From Lumbricus terrestris (taxonomy: Eukaryota > Annelida > Clitellata > Crassiclitellata > Lumbricidae): a stretch of 64,000 bases of DNA. This document shows positions 21,613-31,503 of the stretch, piece after piece (position 1 is the first letter of the stretch; each line of letters starts with the position of its first letter). Both the position numbers and the translations under genes were made by a program. The DNA is taken from contig OX457036.1 in the NCBI GenBank assembly GCA_949752735.1, positions 13,982,516-14,046,515 of the forward strand. The letters run 5' to 3'. The notes under the pieces were generated by a model. That model worked only from the letters and a program-made list of their open reading frames with translations. It did not search any database and was not told where the DNA came from.

Positions 21613-22291
21613 CTACAAACAAATACGTTGAACAGCAACACTACATTTTCAAAACCCGATAATTAATCGAGAGCTATGAGTAGGGCACCGGTTTATTCAT
21701 GAGCTCTGTGTGTCGTATCAGGCGGTTTTCCATCTGATGTCAAGGGAAAAGCTGCCACGGAGAACAGAGAGTAGGGGTTCAGCCGTTTAGGATAGTGGTT
21801 AAGACGCTGTCACGGATGCGGGATTACTTCCCGCTACGCTCCCAAAGGTCCACTCAACCTTCCAATTGGAAGATGGCGATGGTAAAATGAGTTGTAGGAC
21901 GTGATGGACACCCTTTTGGCTGCCGACAGTTGAATTCGACTCCCGTAATAGCTTGTGATCATCCGAATGTAAAATATCATTCAACGCTGTGGCAGTTTGA
22001 AATCAATTGAAGGAGAAATTAAGCAAGAGAAGATCATTACACTATCATTAAAAATGTTGGAGAAAGGGTCCTAATAAAGACACAAATGGACGAATTGATA
22101 CAGACAGCGGGGCAGAGAGACAGATATAGATAGAGAGATACAGGCAGAGAGAGACAGACAGACAGACAGAGACAAAGAGACAGGCAGAGAGACAGATAGA
22201 CAGAAGTAGAGAGAGAGAGAAATTGACAAACAGAGAGAGACATAGAGACAGTGACAGAGACAGAGAGACAGGCAGAGAGACAGATAGACAG

Positions 22292-22383
<92 letters not shown>

Positions 22384-22439
22384 TGACAGACAGAGAGAGA
22401 CATAGAGACAGTGACAGAGACAGAGAGACAGGCAGAGAG

Positions 22440-22483
<44 letters not shown>

Positions 22484-25400
22484 TGACAGACAGAGAGAGA
22501 TATAAACACAGTGACAGAGACAGAGAGACAGAGCGACTAATAAACCTTCGCATGAGGGAGCGATGTAAAGCCATGCGCCATTTTGGCAGATGGCAGATCG
22601 AGACACTCCGCCTGCGTCGAACTTGAGACCCGGATGACAAGTGTAACCGACAGCTGTTCCCTGGCTCTCCTTGTACGTTCCAATCTTATCAGATTCCTGC
22701 ACTACAGGTTCGTCTTCGATACACGGATCAACTGTTCGAGTAGACAAGCAACACAAAATGTCAACCATTACAATTACACCATGGTCATTATAGGCCTACT
22801 GAGCATATTTTTCAGCACCATTTAATAGTAACTAATTTGCTGGCATTTCAGAACCAATCATTTTCAATTCAAGTCAACCAAATCCCATTAAATGGAATCC
22901 AATCAATGTCAATCGTTTCTAATCTAATCATTATCTAATCAAAAAATAGTCTAGTCCAATCTCACGTCTTCTACATCGCCGCTCTAAAGAATATCAGCCT
23001 GAGCATTCATTTTCTGCACGATCATGGCTTTCGAAAGAGGCGTGCTAGGAGCGCAGTATTGTACTGCATTAATTTATATCCTAATATGATATGATATATT
23101 ATATATATTATCTCCAAAATGCACATAATTGCATTTTATAATATCGTGCTTGTTTGCACATGCAGTTGTTATAGCGACCCTTCAAGATTACTACTCAGAA
23201 GCGCTTCCGCCAACAGCGCGGACACTGAATCGGAGTTTCACGCCGAAGCGCTGAGCAATTGCAAGTGATGCATATTGTATGGCATTGCATAGTCATCAGT
23301 TCTATACTTACTATCTGTCAGTGCATCGTTTGGCTTTCCTGGAGTTGTGCTCTGACTTCCACGAGTTGTGAGTTGTCGGGTGCTGAGAAAGGTTGTTGAA
23401 CTGGAATAAAAATCCGTTGTTTCATCAAACGCTGTCACGGTGTCTGGATCCGATCCAGTCAACCATGTAGTCGCTGAGGTGGTGGTCAGGTCATCGGTGG
23501 TGTAATCAGACAGTGTCGTGGTGATCAACGTTGTTTCGGTGTTCATCGTTACAGTGGGGTTGGGGGTTGAAGTCGTATCCGCCATGATTGTGAAGCTGTT
23601 CAAATTCTCCGTTGTTTCGGGTTCGAACATTGAGCTCAGCGGACAGAGAGAAACGGTGGCAGTGGTGAACGTCGTATCTGCTAACGTTGTCACTTCACAT
23701 GCTGAACTGTCTACAAAGATATAATTAATAATTAATTCATTCGCAGGTACAGTAGTGTTTAATCTAGACGTCTCTGGGGGGGAAGTTCCCCCCCAGGATT
23801 GACATTCCCCCCAGAAAAATTTGGCGAAATGATATTGGTTTTTAGTTACTGTTTTCATCATTGTTTTACATGAAGTGTTATAATATACCGTGATATTATT
23901 TATTATTATATGACTATAATGACATAATTTACTGCTATAATATATGATACTATCTTGTTAAGATGACACCTTAAAATGCAGCCATTGCAATGTGGAAATT
24001 CAGAAAGTTTCTAATGGGTCACTGAAAAAGTACAGCTATTTTGTTAAGATGACACCTTAAAATGCTGACATTGCAATGTGAACATTCAGAAAGTTTCTAA
24101 TCGGTCACTGAAAAAGTACAGCTATTTTGTAAAGATGACCCCTTAAAATGCTGCTATTGCAATGCTGAAATTCAAAAATGTTCTAATTGGCCACTGAAAA
24201 AGTAGGCCTACAGCTATTTTGTTAAGATGACACCTTAAATTGCTGCCATTGCAATGTGGAAATTCAAAAAGTTTCTAATGGGTCACTGAAAAAGTACAGC
24301 TATTTTTGCTAAAATGACCCATTAAAATGCTGCCATTCCAATGTGGAAATTCAAAAAGTTTCTAATGAGTCACTGAAAAAGTACAGCTATTTTATTAAGA
24401 CGACACCTTAAAATGCTGCCATTCCAACGTGAAAATTCAAAAAGTTTCTGATGGGGAGGGCACATCCCCTCCCTATACCCCTCCCCTTCCAGTCTCTGTG
24501 CTACGCACATCACGAGCGTCCTTCGGACGCTCAATTGTATCCCCCCCCGAAACCTCAATCCCCCCCAGAGGAGGTGGACTAGATTAAACACTGATTCACA
24601 GGCGTTTACAGAGAAACCCACCCTAAGGTTTCTGACTAATATTATTTGGCCAAGAGTAAGGATTTTCAACTAACCGACAAGCGATATGTTGATGACGAGT
24701 ACTGCTAAGTTTCCTCCGCATTGGACCGATGCGTCACCTCCGCATGGGACGGAGCAGCACGGCGACGTACCGTACGAGCCGAAACTGGTATTGCAGTAAC
24801 AGTACGCTCCGTTCTCGACACCCGCAAAGGGCGCACCCTGCAACAGATGATGACGTAATCTTAATCTCCAAACTTCTAATGCGTCACTCGAAAGCCAAAG
24901 CGAAGGGGACCAGCTTATTCACGAGCGTTGTAGTTTAGTGTATAAAAAGAAAAACACAAGGAGTATAATACATAAATACTAATTTTGGGGCGCGGTGGTG
25001 CAGTGGGTATGTTCGTCGCCTTGCAGCCGAAGGGTTGCAGGTTCTAACCCACCTCATGTCGCCGCGTAGGGACCTTGGGCAAGTCCTTCACTCGCAATTG
25101 CTCAGCGCTTCGGCGTGAAACTCCGATGCAGTGTCCGCGCTGCATTCGGGAGCGCCTCTGAGTAGAGAGATTGAAGGGGCGCTACAACAAGTGCGCATAC
25201 AAACAAACTATAGCATACGCAAATGACAGACGAACTACTTTGGACGAGGCTTCTGCTGCCTAACAGCAAAGGATGAAAGATCAGACCGCTTATGAAAAGG
25301 CGCTATATAAATATTAAGGATTACAAATACAATTCAGACGAGTGAGTGTATGCGCTACTGCAGGCCATTTAGATTGATACACTGGTCGCTGGGAAGATGA

Positions 25401-26094
25401 GACGCCGATGGAGAGTACTGGGCGCCCACCCTTGTACGCCGAGGCCAAGTAAGTGCAGGCGCCAGCACTTCGTATCATACATGACTGTCTCTGGCCTAAC
25501 CTAGGGGATCGCACTCCTCTCCCCCTCGACATCTATGTTGTATATACGTCGTCAAGAGTTCTAATTGAATAGCTGAAAATAATGTTCCAAACTATTGATT
25601 CGAGTAACGTGGACGTTTGTATTATGTAGTAGCTTCTAAATCCGGGATGTATTATCATTTGACGTCCGCGTTTCTTCACGGTCCAGCGCACATCGTTTAT
25701 CTCCATCAAATGAAATGGTTCGCTGAGTTTAATACGCATCATTACCAATGGTCGATAAAGTTCCGCTCGCTAATTTGTGTTCATTGAAATGAAGCGAAGC
25801 GGAACCAGTCTCTCGATGCTTTGAATAGCGTCAAACAATAGATTCTTGAACAATAAAACGATGTCTTCTTCTAGACATCGGCTGAAATTGCTTGTTCGCC
25901 GCTGAGCAGTCAAAACGAAATGATCATAGACGTATGTGCGGTAGACAATACGGGTTTTCCGCTCATGCTTAAGCCGAAAGGCTGGTGGTGGTAGTGATGC
26001 TGATGGTAATGGAGGTGGTCATGGCGGTCGCGATGATGATCGTGTTATGAGTGGAGGCGACGACGATGACGACGATGACGATGACGATGACGAC

Positions 26095-26173
<79 letters not shown>

Positions 26174-26178
26174 GTGAC

Positions 26179-26212
<34 letters not shown>

Positions 26213-28392
26213 TAGAAATTACCAAATACATTACATATACACCAGTATCATACACTCGTCTTTACCGGCATCAATACTACAATTATCGTTATCATATAGG
26301 TTGAATTTCGCATGTATCCACCTCTTATTTGCAATAATTCCTCCACAATGTCATGTTGTCTGTGTTTCCAAGCAGAATCATGTCGTAGATGGCTGGCTGG
26401 CTGATTGTCATCAATCAGTCACATAAATTTATATACCGCCCGGTCAAGGTCTCTACTCAGAGGTGCTTCCAACCCAGGCCTGGCCGGATACAATAGAAGA
26501 GCCAGCAGAGTCACGGGGAAGTGAGCGGAGAGCCGCAGATAGGCCATTCCAGATGGCTGGACAAACAACGGAGAATGCTCCTCGTTGCATATAGCTACAT
26601 GTAGTAGTGGTCACCTATAATTAATTAGTCATTAACCCTTTACCCGTTCGTTTTTAAATTTTAAGTCCGTTTTCAGCGGATATTCTCGGGGCAAGCGGGT
26701 AAAAGATTAAGCAATTACTGCCTCTGATAATTAAATAATCTGACCTCGTCGATGCATTGGCACGCGCAGCTGAGTCGAGTCATGTTGTGGTAAAGTTGAT
26801 AGTCATTGACCGGTTGGCCCATGTCAGGGTCGGCAGAGTCATCCATGTAACACCCGATCAGCGACTCAGATGGAACATCAGGTCCTGCATGTGATCAACA
26901 GGAACACCATCACAGCAACCTGCAGCATCCGGTCATACTTTTTCGCCATTTTTATAGCACCCCTCTAAGCTTTCTACTCAGTAGCGCTCCGACTACAGCT
27001 CGGACACTGCATCGGAATTTTCACGCCGAAGCGCTGCAGCAATTGCGATGATGGACTTGCTCAAGGTCCCTACGCGGCGGCTTCATGTGGATTCGAACCC
27101 TCTGGCTCCCAGGTACCGAACCCCCCACCACCATACCACCGCGTCCCACAGGCATGACCAGCAGCGTCTCATTGGGCCGCTTATGTCAAGTGGTGGCCGG
27201 TGTCGAGTAGCAGAGTCTACCCTAAAAGTTCCCCCACCCGAGACTCTGTTTCAAAACAGATTTCCCCCTTCACGGGGAATCTGGGTTAGAATAAATTCGC
27301 TCAGGAAACTATTAGGCCTATCCTGGAATAAAGTCTCCGGGGATCGAGAATATTTCATACGCCGCTGAAATAAAGTCTCCTCGTTCAGCGTGAAATTGGC
27401 TAAAGTCACAGAAAATTTACAGATAGATCTAAACAGCAGGTCAAACCGTTAGTTTAGGGTGCTAAATTATTCAACAAGAACTTACGTCCCCAAATTGTTA
27501 GCTTTTATATAAGATTTTTCAAATATAGAGTTTCAGCCACCTCAAACGGCGTAGCACCCATTCAAACGGGCAGCGGTAAAAGAGGAACTATCCCAAAGTA
27601 AGAACTACCGGTAGGTTGGGGGGGGGGGTTCGAACGGCCCCCGTCGATATTCAAAAGACCCAACAGTAATGTATTCATTGCACCACACACCAACTCCACA
27701 CGAATCAACGTCTGACTCCCAGCTAACTCTCTGCAGTTCTCATAATTACATGTATACTGAAATGTCAATTGAAAAATTGGCAAGGCCGATTTAATAACTT
27801 GCGTCTAGGCCTACATCATACATGTAGGCTATGCCTAATGTGTTTACACGAAGATTGGAACATGCAGGGACATGTCAGTAGGCAGGCCTATGCATATCCA
27901 TAAATGAAAATAATTAAAGTTGATGTTGATAAATATAATTATACAGAGAAGCTAAAAAATAAGTAGCCTATACATAATATATAGGTCTATAATAAACTTA
28001 TTTAAGGCTTATATCCAACGCAAGTTGTTCTCACGGCATCTCCTCTCAGTCATTACCTCACTTAATAGTATTTGCTTGTATGTGCACTTGTTAAAGCGCC
28101 CCTTCCGGTGTCTACTCAGAAGCGCTCCCGACTACAGCGCGGACACTGAAGCAATTGCGAGTGAAGGACTTGCCCAAGGTCCCTACTAAGCGACTTGAGG
28201 TGGATTCGAACCTGCAACACCCGGATGCAAGGCAACGAACATATCCACTACATCACCGCGCCCCACGTATATCTATATCTATATCATAGGTATAGTAACT
28301 AAAACCACATACTTACCACTGGTGACAAACAGCGCTAACATCAGTACACCGAAGACGCATCGGTTGACGATGTAGAGGCTTGTCATCCTCAT
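21442..28392 (-). CDS. WSC / mucin-like / Sushi (CCP) secreted or membrane protein, 3' incomplete
   Basis: Six exons on the minus strand: 28392-28317, 26884-26745, 24837-24675, 23710-23312, 22731-22546 and 21612-21442, each bounded by AG and GT. The phases are 1, 0, 1, 1, 1 and 1 and join without a stop, giving at least 378 residues. Residues 1-26 are a signal peptide. A WSC domain spans about 33-123 (SLIGCYMDD; GVENGAYCYC; PCGGDASVQCGG). Residues 127-259 are Thr/Ser-rich and mucin-like. CCP1 is 260-321, and a degenerate CCP-like module follows at 322-378. WSC domains bind carbohydrate in several proteins and CCP modules mediate protein contacts, so a cell-surface or extracellular recognition role is inferred. 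The last exon ends at a donor, so more exons or a membrane anchor must lie downstream. I know no named orthologue with this architecture. Confidence 0.82.
21670..21720 (-). repeat. SINE-B fragment
   Basis: AGGGCACCGGTTTATTCATGA and GAGCTCTGTG match the SINE-B 5' block, in the same orientation as the copies at 20930 and 24858. Confidence 0.5.
21783..21965 (+). repeat. tRNA-like SINE candidate
   Basis: TTTAGGATAGTGGTTAAGACG resembles a tRNA A-box region, and a weak B-box-like TTCGACTCCCG lies near 21937. The spacing is too long for a tRNA gene, so a degenerate SINE is more likely. Confidence 0.4.
22080..22535. repeat. GA / GACA purine array with long-range duplications
   Basis: About 455 bp of GA and GACA words. 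A block containing ATAGAGACAGTGACAGAGAC and AAATTGACA recurs at about 22220-22300, 22380-22460 and in part at 22480. On the minus strand it is a pyrimidine tract beginning about 10 nt after the donor of CCP exon 5. Confidence 0.95.
22546..22731 (-). CDS. WSC gene exon 5: Sushi/CCP module 1
   Basis: 186 nt, phase 1 to phase 1, as usual for CCP exons. It reads DPCIEDEPVVQESDKIG, GTAVGYTCHPGLKFD, SRSAICQNGAWLY and APSCEG. The four cysteines and the Trp fall where a CCP domain needs them. The donor GAAG/GTTTAT is followed almost at once by the CT-rich array. Confidence 0.85.
23165..23262 (-). repeat. SINE-A fragment, 3' part
   Basis: It matches the SINE-A body and tail (CTACTCAGAAGCGCTTCCGC, GGAGTTTCACGCCGAAGCGC) without the tRNA-like head. 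Confidence 0.75.
23312..23710 (-). CDS. WSC gene exon 4: Thr/Ser-rich mucin-like stalk
   Basis: 399 nt (133 codons), phase 1 to phase 1. The acceptor is TATCTTTGTAG and the donor a consensus GTAAGT. The composition is dominated by Thr and Ser with Asp/Glu (for example TTTLSDYTTDDLTTTSATTW), as in O-glycosylated stalks. It lies between the WSC and CCP parts. Confidence 0.82.
23756..24591. mobile_element. TIR element carrying an 86-bp internal satellite
   Basis: The ends are inverted: AGTGTTTAATCTAG then CTCTGGGGGGGA on the left, and the same inverted on the right, ending near 24591. Inside are six tandem 86-bp units (one 92, one 87) starting at about 23951, core GACACCTTAAAATGCTGCC. Next come a GGGGAGGG...CCCTCCCC palindrome and a G/C-rich arm. 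It has no coding capacity and sits in intron 3 of the WSC gene. A truncated relative is at 43381-43600. Confidence 0.75.
24675..24837 (-). CDS. WSC gene exon 3: C-terminal half of WSC domain
   Basis: 163 nt, phase 0 to phase 1. The acceptor is CATCTGTTGCAG. It reads GAPFAGVENGAYCYCNTS, SPCCSVPCGGDASVQC and NLAVLVINIS, matching the second half of WSC domains (AGVE.G..C.C, then C.GD....CGG, then a hydrophobic strand). Confidence 0.85.
24855..24945 (-). repeat. SINE-B copy
   Basis: AATCTCCAAACTTCTAATGC, GTCACTCGAAAGCC and GGGACCAGCTTATTCACGAG match the block at 20932-20999. It lies just upstream of exon 3. Confidence 0.7.
24987..25205 (+). repeat. SINE-A, best full-length copy
   Basis: The tRNA-like head starts GGGGCGCGGTGGTGCAGTGG and the B-box region reads GCAGGTTCTAACCCACC. 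The body contains GTAGGGACCTTGGGCAAGTC and GGCGTGAAACTCC. The tail region GGGAGCGCCTCTGAGTAGAG, GGGGCGCTACAACAAG closely follows the 3' ends of the L2-like LINEs in this window. Confidence 0.88.
25245..25333 (+). repeat. L2-type 3' end (LINE or SINE tail)
   Basis: AAAAGGCGCTATATAAATAT followed by an ACAAATACAATT tail matches the LINE 3' terminus at 9700-9745. Confidence 0.55.
25334..26027. other. Intronic spacer of WSC gene
   Basis: No exon or recognised repeat here. Confidence 0.35.
26028..26212. repeat. GAY triplet array (GAT/GAC)
   Basis: About 185 bp of GAT and GAC triplets with few interruptions. It lies in WSC-gene intron 2, so the apparent poly-Asp or poly-Ser frames are not coding. 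Confidence 0.95.
26418..26590 (-). pseudogene. L2-like LINE 3' fragment
   Basis: On the minus strand, CCAGCCATCTGGAATGGCC through GACTCTGCTGGCTCTT matches the LINE relic at 2395-2475 closely. It ends in GAAGCACCTCTGAGTAGAGA and GCGGTATATAAATT. Confidence 0.7.
26745..26884 (-). CDS. WSC gene exon 2: N-terminal half of WSC domain
   Basis: 140 nt, phase 1 to phase 0. The acceptor is TTGATCACATGCAG and the donor GACGAG/GTCAGA (weak). It reads GPDVPSESLIGCYMDD, NDYQLYHNMTRLSC and ACQCIDE, the typical start of a WSC domain (.. GCY.D, then MT...C...C). HNMT is a possible N-glycosylation site. Confidence 0.83.
26948..27151 (-). repeat. SINE-A, nearly full-length
   Basis: Reverse complement of SINE-A from tail (TTATAGCACCCCTC) to head (CCACCGCGTCCCACA), with the B-box as GGATTCGAACCCTC. 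It lies 64 bp upstream of WSC exon 2, in intron 1. Confidence 0.85.
27187..27550 (+). mobile_element. Repeat family F, copy 1
   Basis: Starts GGCCGGTGTCGAGTAGCAGA. It shares GAATAAAGTCTCCGGGG, CGTGAAATTGGCTA and AAACCGTTAGTT, in order, with the inverted copy at 62662-63328. The far end is truncated relative to that copy. Confidence 0.65.
27610..27735 (-). repeat. tRNA-like SINE candidate
   Basis: The minus strand has a B-box-like GCCGTTCGAACCCCC and an upstream GTTGGTGTGTGGTGC stretch. This is weak evidence. Confidence 0.3.
28088..28266 (-). repeat. SINE-A with internal deletion
   Basis: It matches SINE-A from CGCCCCTTCCGG to CACCGCGCCCCACG but lacks the GGAGTTTCACGCCGAAGCGC block, about 27 bp. 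It lies in intron 1 close to exon 1. Confidence 0.85.
28317..28392 (-). CDS. WSC gene exon 1: signal peptide
   Basis: ATG at 28392, with a second in-frame ATG at 28386. It encodes MRMTSLYIVNRCVF then a hydrophobic core GVLMLALFVTSG, a good signal peptide, ending phase 1 at a consensus GTAAGT donor. The sequence directly upstream of the ATG is a 37-bp tandem repeat, so the 5' UTR and promoter must lie in or beyond that array. Confidence 0.8.
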
Positions 28393-28397
28393 CTGCT

Positions 28398-29025
28398 TTG
28401 TCCTTCCTTCAAGAACCACCAAACTGCTTTTGTCCTTAATTCCTTCAGGAACAAGCAAACTGTTATTTGTCCTTAATTCCTTCAAAAACCACCAAACTGT
28501 TATTTGTCCTTAATTCCTTCAAGAACCACCAAACTGCTATTTGTCCTTAATTTCTTCAAAAACCACCAAACTGTTACTTGTCCTTAATTGCTTCAAGAAC
28601 CACCAAACTGCTATTGTCCCCAATTCCTTCAAGGAATTTTGTCCTTCCTTCAAGAACCACCAAACTGCTTTTGACCTTGATTTCTTCAAGAACCACCAAA
28701 CTGCATGTTATTTGTCCTTAATTCCTTCAAAAACCACCAAACTGTTATTTGTCCTTAATTCCTTCAAGAACCACCAAACTGCTATTGTCCCCAATTCCTT
28801 CAAGGAATTTTGTCCTTCCTTCAAGAACCACCAAACTGCTTTTGACCTTGATTCCTTCAAGAACCACCAAACTGTTATTTGTCCTTGATTCCTTCAAAAA
28901 CCACCAAACTGTTATTTGTCCTTAATTCCTTCAAGAACCACCAAACTGCTATTGTCCCCAATTCCTTCAAGGACCACCAAACTGCTTTCGTCCTTAATTT
29001 CTTCAAGAACCACCAAACTGGTATT
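28398..29025. repeat. 37-bp minisatellite at the 5' end of the WSC gene
   Basis: About 17 copies of a 37-bp unit (TTTGTCCTTAATTCCTTCAA, GAACCACCAAACTG) with variants. A larger block starting CTATTGTCCCCAATTCC recurs at 28611, 28782 and 28949 (171 and 167 bp apart). It begins six bases from the putative start codon. Confidence 0.92.
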
Positions 29026-29399
29026 TGTCTACTGTTCCACTTCTTGTAACTGACTCTAAAGCGCGGTTATTCTTGCGAACAAGGCAGCGATGGTAAATAT
29101 ATAAGACAAAGCAAAATCAACTATTTTCAACTTTCCCAAACACACCTATGATAAGTCTCATTCCACAATGTACCTAAAATTCAAGCTTGCCAACGAGATA
29201 CCTTGATCGACTATGTAGGATAAGTTGGCTAACTATGCATGAAAAACTAATCAAGGATAGTCTACTTGGACTGTGATGTTTGAACCGCTACTCGGGATGC
29301 AATACAACTGAATCTGGCACATTACAACAGACCCTACATCTCCATTTTATATCGCACTTCTTCTAAGTTCTAACGTTCTGCTGAAGCGCAGGCGACCAT

Positions 29400-29588
29400 G
29401 TGACAGACTTTCGGAATGGATGAATGAATGAAAGACTAGCTATTAAGAAGCAAACAACGATATTTTGCAGAGCGGCTGTGCGCGAATGACAGGATCCCGA
29501 TACAAGATGCGCCTCGGACGAGAATCGAACCTGTACCCTCCACGTCACACACCGATCGCTCTAATTACTCGGCCACCGTGCCTCACGT
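29400..29588 (-). repeat. tRNA-derived SINE, second type
   Basis: The minus strand begins GAGGCACGGTGGCCGAGTAA (A-box, tRNA-Ser-like), has a B-box CAGGTTCGATTCTCG, and ends in a TTCATTCATTC tail. The length exceeds a tRNA gene. Confidence 0.65.
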
Positions 29589-29597
29589 AGCCTAGTC

Positions 29598-29672
29598 ATG
29601 CTCTCCAAATTCCTAAAGCGCTACTCTCAAGACAATTATGTACAAAGCCCCAGCTTATTCAAGAGCGCTTTT
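29598..29672 (-). repeat. SINE-B copy
   Basis: CTCCAAATTCCTAAAGCGCT and CCCCAGCTTATTCAAGAGCG match the SINE-B block. It abuts the SINE head at 29588. Confidence 0.7.
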
Positions 29673-30499
29673 AGTATCAAAGTGTTAGGCTATGCATGTA
29701 GAATTTGTAGATAATGGGTTCCTTCAGTAAATACCGAGAATTGCAAAGTACGCTGTTGTAGCAGTTTCTATAAAGGCTCTGTTCGTAATCGCAAATTAAT
29801 TTTCATCCAAGCTAAACTCAACTGTGAGCTATCTAATCATGAGCGAGCTCACCTCCAATGGGTTCTTTCAATTTCTGTAGCTCTGTCAAATGTCGCTAAC
29901 TCGCACTAAGCAAATTCATCGGCAGGTCTATTCCACACGCGGATAGTTAACGATCTCAAATAGAACAACAGAACCATAAACGATGTATAGGGCAATAGAA
30001 AGAAATGCGGACCCATAATAACGACCCGAGCCGCATGGATCTACAGGCTTATGCACGTAGCCTAAAGGTCTACATTCAATAGTCAATAATTCTACATGGA
30101 ATGGATAGGCTGCATAGGCCGGGTGCCTAGCTATTTAGTTTTATTATCTCAGTAAGCTACGGCATATGCACAGCCCGAGATAGGACTAATCTGCATCCCG
30201 ACCTATAGACGCAAAGACAGCATATATAGGACTAATGGCAACGATTTTCAAACTTTGTCTTATATTGTACCCCGAGTAAAAAATCGAATGTTGGCGTACT
30301 CCAGCAAGTTCAGAGTTCGTTACCCTATAATGGTACTCAGTTAGACGCTCTAACTCTAAAAGGCCAGGCGTTGAACAGGAAACAGAATTGTAGAAAATGA
30401 AGCCGTTTATTCAACGTTTACTAAATAATAGCATTTCACCCATTATCCAAATACTCCAGTTTATCAAATACAATAAGGCGCTTTAATTAATAATTATTT
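29673..30499. other. Spacer, nothing recognised
   Basis: AT-rich, with several TAGGCCTA/TAGGCTA words. No exon seen. Confidence 0.35.
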
Positions 30500-30790
30500 A
30501 TATATTCGGTCCCAGGTCTGCCGATAGTGGCAGGGACAAATGCCAAGGGTCCAATGACTTTGGTCTTGGCTTGGTATAGTTGCATGGCGGCCTCTAGCTT
30601 TGCTTAATAATTGTGTCCATTGTGTACTTCCTCTGTAAGCTCTAGAGTGTAGTTGATGGTAGCATAATAAAGAGCAGAGGAGGCTTACGCTCGTTGCAAC
30701 ATTTTTCACATTTCGAGTTTCACGTTTTTGCATGGAAGTAGCCCCGGTCTCCCCTATTCTTGTATCACTTAACCTGATTATTGGCATCAT
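30500..30790 (-). pseudogene. Possible LINE C-terminal scrap
   Basis: One minus-strand frame reads KLEAAMQLYQAKTKVIGPL then AFVPATIGRPG. This is vaguely like the W(k)..V.VVPVVVGALG end of some RT proteins. No other support. Confidence 0.25.
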
Positions 30791-31167
30791 ACATCTTTAG
30801 GTCACATACCCCTCTTTCTCGCTCTGTCTGTATGTCTATATCTGTCTGTCTGTCTGCCTCTTTAAATCGCTCTGTAAGTTTGTACTGTGATGTTCAGCCC
30901 TATCTTAGAAAATGTCTCAGCGCCCACAAAAGCCTCGACAGATAATTCAGTTTCTGAATGACGATATAATATTATTTCAAATCAATAGTCTATCGTAACA
31001 GCCAGACTACTCTTTCTCTTCCCTTCGATACCAGGTAAAAATTAGAGGAAGAAGTCAAGTCAAGTCGGGGAGACAGCATGTTGCCACGCAGACCATCGAT
31101 GATGAAGTTGGTCACGTGGTGGCGCAGAAGTAGAAGCAGGATGAGATTGTTAGCAGGTAATAGAGTC
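30791..31167. other. Spacer
   Basis: A short TCTG/CTGT tract near 30820-30860; otherwise unrecognised. Confidence 0.35.
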
Positions 31168-31175
31168 CTTGGCGG

Positions 31176-31495
31176 CAGGGGCGGATCCAGAGGGGACAAA
31201 TCCGGCCATGGCCCCCTTTTAGAAATGTCCATAGAACTTGCCCCTCCCCCCCAATCAGGTTTCAACAAGCTTTCAACAGTAGGTTTCAATGGTAAGCCTA
31301 TATTTTCCAGACAATTCGGGTAAATTACTAAAAAAGTTCATCAGTTTATTTGCAAGAGAAATGGTATATAGGCCTATATCTCAAGGCAAGGTGGATAAAA
31401 TGACTAAAAAAGGTCATCGGCTTTTTCGGGCAAAAGATCAACAAATGTTTTTGCCAACAAATTTGGCCCTCGAAAATTTCTGTATCCACCCTCTG
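31176..31495. mobile_element. hAT-like non-autonomous element, 320 bp, perfect 8-bp TSD
   Basis: The left end is CAGGGGCGGATCCAG and the right end CTGTATCCACCCTCTG. CTTGGCGG flanks it at 31168-31175 and 31496-31503. An 8-bp duplication with CAG..CTG ends is the hAT signature. The right arm (GGTCATCGGCTTTTTCGGGC) is shared with the elements ending at 43722 and 60919. Confidence 0.88.
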
Positions 31496-31503
31496 CTTGG
31501 CGG

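Noticed and set aside
22037..22768. 243-codon minus-strand frame as one protein
   Set aside because: Only its first part (exon 22731-22546) is coding. The rest is the GA/GACA array in the intron after a GT donor.
26019..26304. Poly-Asp / poly-Ser protein
   Set aside because: GAY triplet array inside intron 2 of the WSC gene.
28398..29025. CRISPR-like array
   Set aside because: The 37-bp units are contiguous with no unique spacers. It is a eukaryotic minisatellite beside a spliced gene.
29490..29590. A functional tRNA gene
   Set aside because: A- and B-box-like strings are present, but spacing and flanks indicate a SINE. The same applies to the B-box strings near 4650, 21937, 27640, 58100, 62185 and 63110.
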